Part shown: piece after piece, positions 55,551 to 64,000 of the stretch
Layout of the letters: every line of letters begins with the position of its first letter
Position numbering within the stretch: the first letter of the stretch is position 1
DNA from: Dichetophora obliterata
Taxonomy: Eukaryota > Arthropoda > Insecta > Diptera > Sciomyzidae
Assembly (NCBI GenBank): GCA_963920525.1
Contig: OY986438.1
Location: forward strand, 45,209,288 to 45,273,287
DNA length: 64,000 nucleotides
Direction: 5' to 3'
Made by a program: the position numbers and the translations under genes
Notes under the pieces: model-generated
What the model saw: only the letters and a program-made list of their open reading frames with translations
What the model was told of the DNA's origin: nothing
Databases searched by the model: none

Positions 55551-58425
55551 CACTAGATTTACAGACTGAGTCAATTTGACTCATTTAAAATTTAATTGCT
55601 AATACACAAAACTGAAATATTATTTTTTAAATACTGTTGTTGGTTTTTAGTAACGTAATGAAATATAGATAAATATAGGTTACTCCCCTCCGACGACCCC
55701 CTCATTTCGCATATTCGAATATACCTATTTTTTAAGCTATGAGCCAAATTGACTCATAAAATTATTTAATAGCTTTATGAACATGCAACTTGTGGCTTAT
55801 ATAAAGAAAGTTCTTCTCAGAATTCTAAAGACTAGTGATTTCCCCCCGAATATCGGGTGGGTTGGATATCTGCTTTAGGGTTCTAATCATTAGTAGAAGG
55901 AGAGGTTTGAATAAAATCCTTTCGATGTACTTATTTTAAGAATCTAGAACGTAAATTCTGTTCATCTAATTTAAGTCACTTTTTATTAGTTAATATAAAA
56001 TTTACTTAATATTGCTATATGACAGTGATAACATTTTAACCAATTGTACAGCCGTGTTACAGAATTTTAACTGACCGAATAAAATAAGATGTCAAGCAAC
56101 AACTAACTACATGGCTTTATTCTACTTGTGATTAATATTAGTCATTAGACGTTGGATTTTCCCATTCGTGAAGACACGAGACACGATTCTGATTTCTAGG
56201 TCGCCGCGATTAAAAATTTTTTTTTTAGGGCACCACGAAATAGACCCCAATTGAAATCAGCCTCAATGAAATAACACCCATTGAAATAAGTAACAAAGAA
56301 AATGAAATAAACCAGAAATGAAAAAATTAAAGAATGCCTAAATACAATAAATAATACCCAACGAAAAAATTAAATAAGCACCAATGAAAATCCTCAAAAA
56401 AAATTATATAAGCCCCATATAAAAAAAGGTTTAAACTTAAAATCAAAGTTAAAAAGGGTTATATTATACCCAAAAGGAATGAAATAACCCTCAATGAATA
56501 GTCACTTCTCTAACTGGTGACGGAACATAGCCCCAAGTGACATAACCCTAACTTTAACATATGATTTGGGGTTATGGCCAGTTTCAAAAAGATCATAAGA
56601 CCAACAAAATTGTCAAAACAAATCCATTTTACCCTCTTCTACCGTATAACTGGTTTCGAATGTGAATTTTACAGAAGGGATAGTTTGTAAAAGGCTCAGC
56701 TAAACGAAAAAAATTATGCAAAAATTGATCAAGAATGACAAAAGTGAAAAAATTTAAACTAGATTTTATTGTAAGCAACTTTTCGATAACTTTAATTGAA
56801 AAATGAAATAACCCCCAAGAAATTTTTGCAGATAAGTGATATGCCATATAAAAGAGTGGTGAAAATTAAAATTTTCGACTAAAATAATTTTTGGCCTATT
56901 CTTTGAGCAAATAAATAAGTAAATATATAATCTATATTGGGAAATAAATATATAGATAAGGAAATGGCTTAAAACATAGATTTATGTATATAACTTTGGA
57001 ATGGTTTAAAATATTTGAAAATTTTTTTAACACAAAAATGTTTAAATCTGTAGAAATTTGTAAAAAATACAACATTTTGAAAAAAATTAATTTTCATCAA
57101 AAAAATGATAGGGGGTAACCCTAACCCCTTGATTTTTATAATAGAAACTGTTTATTGAGTTTATTGTCAGAATGAAGCAAATTTTGCAGATAAATGATAT
57201 GTGGGGATAAATGATACGAAAGAGTGGGGAAAATGAAAGTTTTTAAAAAACAAATTTACAACAAAAACAACTTTAGGCCTATGTTTTGAGAAAAAGGTGT
57301 AAATTCTGAAAGTTTTTTGATATGTACATAAAGCAATGAATTAGTGAGGTAACGGTAAATATTTTCTCATTTCTTCAAGGTCATTTAATTGAACTTTTAG
57401 ACAATAGAAATTTGATTGAAATCGATTAGAATATGGTGAAGATATTTGCTTGCACAGTCAAAAGTTGTAATTTCAATGGTTTTTTCTCAGTCTGTGACGA
57501 TGACCTCGCCTTAAAAAATTGCGTTTTTTTGAGAAAATCTATAGTTTTCAAGATATCATTACTATTGCTTAACTTCCACTATCCATACAAAATATTTTCG
57601 GAAAAGCTTTCGCTTACCGTTATTTTTACTAATAAACGACTTTTCATACAAAAATACGTTGTACTGAGAAAATCTATAGCTTTCGAGATATCGCGATAAT
57701 TGTGATGTCATAATAACGGAATTTTTTCAAAATTTACTACATGTAAAAAATGTCACCATCACAGTATATACTCACACATTTTACATACAAAAATGCTTAT
57801 TGTAGGGTATCCGTAAGTGATAGCGTAAAATGTCTGGCATGTTTTTTGTACATCTCAGCAATATCTAAAATTCCCTCCTACACCATGCTCTTCCATCTCT
57901 TATAGTTTAAGTGCTATAACGAAAATTCCCTTTAAACGCTCATATTTCAGGTCAAAGGTCATCAATCGAAAAACCAACCAAATTGTGCACTCTTACGCAT
58001 CCAGCTCTTTCATTCGATACCTCATTCATCATTGTACACCCCCGCCAATCTTGACATCTCAAAAATCCTTACTGAAATAAATATATAGATGCTTGAACAT
58101 TCCTGATCATCCTTATCGAGAACACTTCCGTATCCGTGTCAAAAGTTCATGCTGTTGACGTACGGAAGAATTGTCAAGTTCAAGCATTATGCAAGAGAAA
58201 TAGATGTAAGAGCTTTTGTGCTAAATGCAATAAAAATGTTTGCGGAAAAAAATGTATATAAATAACAGAGTTTATATGTAAAAATGTTTTCAATGAAGTT
58301 TTAATTAATAAGTCTTTTATTTCAACTTAGTTGGAACCGTTTTTTTTTTGCAAAATGCTTAAATTTTTTGTATGAGTCAAATTGGCTCACTTCAGTAAAA
58401 ATAATCAACACCCGTAAATCTAGTG
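55551..58425. mobile_element. piggyBac-like TIR element, 2.9 kb, no transposase
   Basis: The ends are CACTAGATTTAC (55551) and GTAAATCTAGTG (to 58425), a perfect 12-bp inverted repeat. TTAA lies immediately outside on both sides (55547-55550 and 58426-58429). A second inverted motif, GAGTCAATTTGACTCAT (about 55567) against ATGAGTCAAATTGGCTCA (about 58372), lies just inside each end, with another copy at about 55740. This resembles the tip-plus-internal-repeat layout of piggyBac. Despite a size that could hold a transposase, no long frame exists. The interior has A/T-rich and AATGAAATAACCC-type repeats at 56220-56560. Confidence 0.82.
57485..57710. repeat. Short tandem repeat inside the piggyBac-like element
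   Basis: GAGAAAATCTATAGTTTTCAAGATATC (at about 57532) recurs as GAGAAAATCTATAGCTTTCGAGATATC (at about 57667), about 135 bases apart. The 88-codon open frame across it is therefore internally repetitive and probably not a gene. Confidence 0.5.
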
Positions 58426-58429
58426 TTAA

Positions 58430-60279
58430 ACTCGTTTTCCCAAAAACTATAAAAAAGCACATTCATGGTTTTGGCATGCAAGTGACGATATATATTAAAA
58501 ATTATTTTTTAAAATTTGATTATTTTAAATGTTATCAGATACTATTATATCGGAGAAATTATTTTTCCCTGCAACTTTATATTGCAACTTTAAAAATAAA
58601 TAAATTCATTAACATTGGAATACATGAGCTATAATAAAAATGAAGTCATTACCTCAAAAAATCATCTTTTAATTATATTTTTTCTATATTATTGGCATTT
58701 CCAACACTTTTGCACCTTTTTTTGGTAAACTTGAAAACATTAACGTCTTAAAATTACTAAAAACTTCTAGTTTAATCCCAAACAAACGTGTTAGACATAA
58801 AATAACTACTTTTACTTTTATCTAAAAACAAATATGTCAAGTTTAAGCAAACTCTTGATGAACTTTACCCACTTTCTTTTTAATATCAAACACAGCGGTT
58901 GCATGTTTTTGCTTAGAATTGCAAGTTGCAAAAAAAATAAAAAAATTGAGAAATAACTTATTGTGCATACAATGACTTTTTTGTTGTAAAGACACAACTA
59001 TTTAAATTAATGTTGTAAAAAGCTGGCGCCATTCCAACAGTAACAGAATTACGAACAGTAACAAAACCAATCTAATATAACGACTAAAAATATTACAGAC
59101 ACTGCAGAAAAACAATAGGTTGAATAAAAAGTAATGGCACTTTTTTTTACTTTTATTCACACTAAAAATAGTGCTTGTTTTAACATACTTTTTGCGCTTT
59201 CAAAATAGAGTAGATTGCTTCGTTTTTATAGCATGTAAATAACAAAGTTTGCTTTCCAAAATGGTTTTCATACAAAATTGTTTGCATCTGTTTTTGTTGC
59301 TATGCTCAAAGAACTATAAGCATAAACCAGTAATTGTTCATAGTAAACTTTGTTTTGTAAAAATATAAAAATTTAATATTGAATATTTTCAGTTAATCAA
59401 TTTAACTTATATGTTTAGTGTTTGTGTTGTTAACATTTTTTATGAACACTTCTAAATATTGATTCATTGTATAAAATTAATTATTTTTTGTATCATGAAA
59501 TAATGTTATATTCTTCTTAGTCTAGAGTCTAGACTTTTTATCTACCTCATGGGAACAACTTGAATAATAGCCTTAATAATCAACCAACACACACACACAC
59601 ACACGTGTTTTGTGTAGCACTTTGTTTTTTTCACGTATTTCAGCTGTGTTGAAACAGCAATTTATGCACGTTTTGCCCCAAAGTCGAAAAGCTGACATAA
59701 AAAGCTTTATTAACCAAGGCAACACACATGCTGCGTAATTATTAAAAAATATCCTTAAGTTCTTGCATGTAAATACTCGGAACATACACTATGTATGTAG
59801 ATGGATTAATTTTCTTTCTCGAGAGTTAGCCTTTTAAATACATAACAAATACATACAAAAGATATCTTTCAGGAGTAATTTTTATGATTAAAAAATTTTG
59901 CTCCTTTCCTACATATTTCTGAATATCTGTAAAGCTTTGTTAAAGCAAATACAACAGATACCTTGAAATTTTATGTGTGCAAATGTGTTTTCTTTGTAGG
60001 TATATGAAAAAATTTTCTCCTTTGCAATGAGATTAAACTTATAATTCCATGCAAGTTTTTTTATGCATCATGCTTTAAAAGACACTCTTCAAAATTCTTA
60101 ATTAAATATCTCGAAGAAAATTTTAAATGAACTTTGCTTCTTTAAGGTCGTTAAATTGAACTAAATAGGGTTGGAGTTATCAAAAAATTTAAATGAAATT
60201 TTAAATTATGTCTTCGTGTTCATTTTCCTGACCACAAATGCATTAAAAGAAGTTTTAAGTATTTAATTAATATCTGTTA
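58430..60279. other. AT-rich spacer, nothing recognised
   Basis: It includes a (CA)n run at about 59584-59605. No gene or element ends were identified. Confidence 0.4.
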
Positions 60280-60300
60280 ATTTTTTTCCATTTCATTTCA

Positions 60301-60346
60301 CTAAACATAATGAAAATTTTTTTTTTTTATTTATTTTTCAGGTAAG
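60301..60346 (+). promoter_or_regulatory. Candidate recursive-splice (ratchet) site
   Basis: A possible branch point (ACTAAAC near 60300) is followed by an almost uninterrupted T tract, then TTTTTCAG ending at 60341 and directly GTAAGC from 60342. A strong 3' splice site fused to a strong 5' splice site is the zero-length-exon ratchet motif known from long Drosophila introns. If used, the plus strand here is inside a long intron, which would fit the lack of genes. Sequence alone cannot show use. Confidence 0.45.
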
Positions 60347-60727
60347 CACAATTTTTCGAATGGGTTCAGCACAAAAAAAGCACTAAAGTAGTAAGTAAAT
60401 ACGAAAGTCATAAAATAACGTAGTTTAAAGATGAATTTTATTTTTATTTAAAGCCAGAATTAACAATAACTATTTGATAAATTAATAGTGACTTTTGTAA
60501 AACTATTGGTTCTAAAAAAAAATTATATCATTACAATTAAAAACACAAACTTTTATTAAAAAACACTAAATTTAAGAAAAAACATTATTTCATAAAAAGA
60601 AAAACAATTTATTACAAATAATTAAAATCGAAAGAAAAGAAAAGAAAATAACATCGAAGAAAAACTATAAAAGCTTACACACAAATATATGTTTGAGTTT
60701 ATGAAGGTTGTTTTATTATTTTGTACG

Positions 60728-61160
60728 ACGTCACTTTGACCCAGTTAAGCATTTTCATACAACTTTTCCAAATTGAAATCTCAGAGTACGATTCAATATC
60801 AAAGCTTATTTGTAAAACATCAAGCTGCAACACTTTTGTGGAATTTTTTAAGACCTTTTATCTTAATGACGTCACTTAGTAAGGGAGGGTGGCAAAGTTT
60901 TTATATGATTTTACCAAATTTAAAACCTAGAAAACGTTTTAAAATAACAAAGCTTGTGTTAAAATATCAAGTCAAAGCAATAATATTATTTCTTTTATTG
61001 TTGAATTTATGAAAGATTTGCCATTGAAATGACGTCACATTTTATGGGATAGAGGCGAAATATTCATTGGATTTTTAAAAATTTAAAACTCAGAGTGCAT
61101 GTTAAAAATCAAAGCTAACGTGTAGAATTTCAAGTTATTTAAACAATTTTTTACAATATT
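60728..61160. repeat. Three ~150-bp diverged units each with a (T)GACGTCAC block
   Basis: ACGTCAC occurs at about 60728, 60865 and 61032. Each is followed by CAAATTTAAAACYTAGARNACG-type and AAATCAAAGCTTRTGT-type blocks, ending in TCAAGT. The palindrome TGACGTCA is a CRE-type binding motif, but here it is simply part of a decayed tandem repeat. Just downstream is AAAGACAGACAGACGAAAAC, a motif common in fly repeats. Confidence 0.5.
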
Positions 61161-61308
61161 TAAACAATTTTAGAAGCAATATTATTTTTGTATAAATTTT
61201 TATGCTATTGCAGCTGCATCAATTACAGCCGTTATCGTGTCCAAAGACAGACAGACGAAAACGGCTAAATCGACTCAGGTAGTAATGCTAATAACGAATA
61301 TATGTATA

Positions 61309-61745
61309 TTAGAGTGGGGCGATTAGTATGGAAGGAAAAAAGTGTTAATGGGCGCTTCGCGTTTCTGATTCTTGGGATTGTACTGAGCAAAAAAGTCCAC
61401 TAGACCATACGTCTACGGTGAAAATCGAACTTCCAAATTTTGACTTGCAGTTTTTTCTCAGACTTTTGTCACGTTTTTTTTTTTTGATATTTTGGCCTAT
61501 AACAGCCAAACCATTGAGATTTTTGTCTTAGTATTGGATCGAAAATCTCAATGGTCCAAAAAAAAAAAAATCCAAAAAATATCCAAAAAAAAAACGACAA
61601 AAGTCTGAGAAAAAACTGCAAGTCAAAATCTGGAAGCTCGATTTTCACCGTAGACGTATGGTCTAGTGGACTTTTTTGCTCAGTACAATCCCAAGAGTCA
61701 GAAACGCGAAGCGCCCATTTTGATGTTCAAATCGCCCCACCCTAA
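61309..61745. mobile_element. Foldback MITE with ~200-bp arms at TA
   Basis: The left tip TTAGAGTGGGGCGATT and the right tip AATCGCCCCACCCTAA are inverted. Further in, GGGCGCTTCGCGTTTCTGA and AGTCCACTAGACCATACGTC pair with their complements on the right, giving near-identical arms of about 200 bases and a short loop near 61520. Flanks are TATAT/TATA. The 64-codon open frame within is a mirror artefact. Confidence 0.87.
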
Positions 61746-61827
61746 GTATATACTTTTCTATGCCTACCACGCCTTCTTATTGGCGTTACAAACGGAAAAA
61801 CAAAATCATAATTAATATATTTAGTTG

Positions 61828-62609
61828 GCGGATTCCAGGATTTGCTATCGCTAAAACTCTAAAAATCGCTAAAATGCTTAAAATCTTATGTTATCCAAAA
61901 TTTTAGCGATTCTGCTAAAATGCGATTCTGAGCTACACATCGCTGCTTAGCTAAAAACTAGTTTGTTTATCCGCCGTAGATGCGTACAAGTCTTTCCATG
62001 AGAACTGTCATATTTTCTGTTAGTGTGTGCAATCATTGAGGTTAAAGCTGAAAGAATAAAATTTGGACGAATGTGTTAGAGAATATTTTCATCATAATTA
62101 TTTAAATTATCATTATTATCAATTATAATTATTTAAGTCCTCTAAATTTTGGACTAAAAAAATGTATTGTTCCTTTGTTAAGCGTTTTCTGTTGCCGTCC
62201 ATTTCCTTAAAAACATTTTTGATAAATTAATTTAGGAACAGACAGTATAACGTTATTAATAATTAAAATTTACCTTGCTTTTAATGCTTTTTTTATTATT
62301 AAGCGATGTTTTAAAATTTTAGCGTCTACAATTTTGTGTTGCTAAAAGCTTCATAATTTTAGCCATTTTTAGCAAACTAAAAACACTCGGAATCGCAAAT
62401 TAGCTACTTTTTAGCAATAAACCAATCTCAAAGTCAGCTGTTTTTTATCCGGTTCATTTTGTTCATGGCTTTATTTTAGTGACGGAAAATAGGACATGAT
62501 TTGTGAGTCAGAATCGAAAATTTCGCTAAAATTCGCTAAAAGTTTACACCTTTAAGATTTAACACTTTTAAGCGATCGAAATTTAGCGGTAGCAAATCCT
62601 GAAATCCGC
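61828..62609. mobile_element. MITE with TCGCTAAA subterminal repeats
   Basis: The left end GCGGATTCCAGGATTTGCTA and the reverse complement of the right end, GCGGATTTCAGGATTTGCTA, match at 19 of 20 bases. Both subterminal regions contain many TCGCTAAA or TTTAGCGA motifs. The target duplication is unclear, so the superfamily is open. There is no ORF. Confidence 0.8.
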
Positions 62610-62639
62610 GTATTTAAAAAAAACCAAAATAATAAAAAC

Positions 62640-63411
62640 AAAAAATAAAAATAAAAATAAAAATAAAAATAAAAATAAAAATAAAAATAAAAATAAAAAT
62701 AAAAATAAAAATAAAAATAAAAATAAAAATAAAAATAAAAATAAAAATAAAAATAAAAATAAAAATAAAAATAAAAATAAAAATAAAAATAAAAATAAAA
62801 ATAAAAATAAAAATAAAAATAAAAATAAAAATAAAAATAAAAATAAAAATAAAAATAAAAATAAAAATAAAAATAAAAATAAAAATAAAAATAAAAATAA
62901 AAATAAAAATAAAAATAAAAATAAAAATAAAAATAAAAATAAAAATAAAAATAAAAATAAAAATAAAAATAAAAATAAAAATAAAAATAAAAATAAAAAT
63001 AAAAATAAAAATAAAAATAAAAATAAAAATAAAAATAAAAATAAAAATAAAAATAAAAATAAAAATAAAAATAAAAATAAAAATAAAAATAAAAATAAAA
63101 ATAAAAATAAAAATAAAAATAAAAATAAAAATAAAAATAAAAATAAAAATAAAAATAAAAATAAAAATAAAAATAAAAATAAAAATAAAAATAAAAATAA
63201 AAATAAAAATAAAAATAAAAATAAAAATAAAAATAAAAATAAAAATAAAAATAAAAATAAAAATAAAAATAAAAATAAAAATAAAAATAAAAATAAAAAT
63301 AAAAATAAAAATAAAAATAAAAATAAAAATAAAAATAAAAATAAAAATAAAAATAAAAATAAAAATAAAAATAAAAATAAAAATAAAAATAAAAATAAAA
63401 ATAAAAATAAA

Positions 63412-63442
<31 letters not shown>

Positions 63443-64000
63443 TAAAAATAAAAATAAAAATAAAAATAAAAATAAAAATAAAAATAAAAATAAAAATAAA
63501 AATAAAAATAAAAATAAAAATAAAAATAAAAATAAAAATAAAAATAAAAATAAAAATAAAAATAAAAATAAAAATAAAAATAAAAATAAAAATAAAAATA
63601 AAAATAAAAATAAAAATAAAAATAAAAATAAAAATAAAAATAAAAATAAAAATAAAAATAAAAATAAAAATAAAAATAAAAATAAAAATAAAAATAAAAA
63701 TAAAAATAAAAATAAAAATAAAAATAAAAATAAAAATAAAAATAAAAATAAAAATAAAAATAAAAATAAAAATAAAAATAAAAATAAAAATAAAAATAAA
63801 AATAAAAATAAAAATAAAAATAAAAATAAAAATAAAAATAAAAATAAAAATAAAAATAAAAATAAAAATAAAAATAAAAATAAAAATAAAAATAAAAATA
63901 AAAATAAAAATAAAAATAAAAATAAAAATAAAAATAAAAATAAAAATAAAAATAAAAATAAAAATAAAAATAAAAATAAAAATAAAAATAAAAATAAAAA
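62640..64000. repeat. (AAAAAT)n hexanucleotide array running off the window
   Basis: About 226 copies of AAAAAT continue to the last base, broken only by one 5-base unit near 63414-63418. The true length is unknown because the array leaves the window. Perfection over 1.36 kb implies recent expansion or an assembly effect. Confidence 0.95.

Noticed and set aside
57433..57699. 88-codon open frame inside the piggyBac-like element
   Set aside because: It contains two copies of a DNA repeat and shows no transposase motif.
60865..60872. CRE-type TGACGTCA as a regulatory site
   Set aside because: It recurs at the same place in each unit of a decayed tandem repeat, so it is better explained as repeat sequence.

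Overview
This window is AT-rich eukaryotic DNA, most likely from a higher fly (Brachycera; calyptrate-like is an inference). The clues are a Mos1-like mariner, Tc1-like elements, Helitrons with internal minisatellites, a tRNA-headed SINE with a fly-type internal motif, and a Drosophila-style recursive-splice motif. I find no intact cellular protein-coding gene, no rRNA, no functional tRNA and no CRISPR array. Nearly all recognisable coding sequence is decayed transposase or reverse transcriptase. The one possible exception is a THAP zinc-finger fragment, which may itself be P-element-related. The window is therefore probably intergenic, or lies inside a very long intron as the candidate ratchet point near 60.34 kb would suggest.

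Layout. 0.1-1.4 kb: dead Tc1-like element. 1.9-2.1 kb: small MITE. 3.1-4.4 kb: a second dead Tc1-like element, with a SINE inserted at its start codon and flanked by a perfect 17-bp target duplication. 4.76-4.97 kb: THAP fragment. 7.07-8.02 kb: hAT-type MITE rich in GATTAC/GTAATC. 10.6-11.8 kb: dead mariner. 12.17-14.66 kb: 5'-truncated CR1/Jockey-type LINE. 15.2-20.6 kb: a nest with a tandem duplication, a Helitron in one duplicate (the other duplicate preserves the empty site), a 2.9-kb TIR element, and a hAT MITE inside that. 20.7-21.0 kb: SINE heads. 23.4-25.5 kb: two tandem copies of a ~440-bp unit, each carrying a different hairpin MITE in the same TA-rich site.

26.8-27.1 kb: TTAA-flanked MITE. 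27.2-28.5 and 34.1-34.7 kb: two copies of a dispersed repeat. 35.8-37.3 kb: DD37E-type element on the minus strand. 38.2-42.2 kb: LINE 3' end, apparently split by a 2.75-kb foldback element whose arms are built from ~243-bp tandem units, then a 516-bp (AAAT)n tract. 42.2-42.6 kb: MITE. 43.4-44.6 kb: Mos1-like mariner with an intact DDD triad and one frameshift. 45.65-46.78 kb: second copy of the 10.6-kb mariner family. 47.2-48.5 and 51.8-54.8 kb: Helitron cluster with 142-bp satellites. 49.9-50.2 kb: TTAA MITE. 55.55-58.43 kb: piggyBac-like TIR element. 60.34 kb: candidate ratchet point. 61.3-62.6 kb: two MITEs. 62.64-64.0 kb: (AAAAAT)n array running off the window.

The elements do not form a pathway. 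The value of the window is its record of nested insertions, several of which can be dated relative to each other and have exactly defined boundaries.
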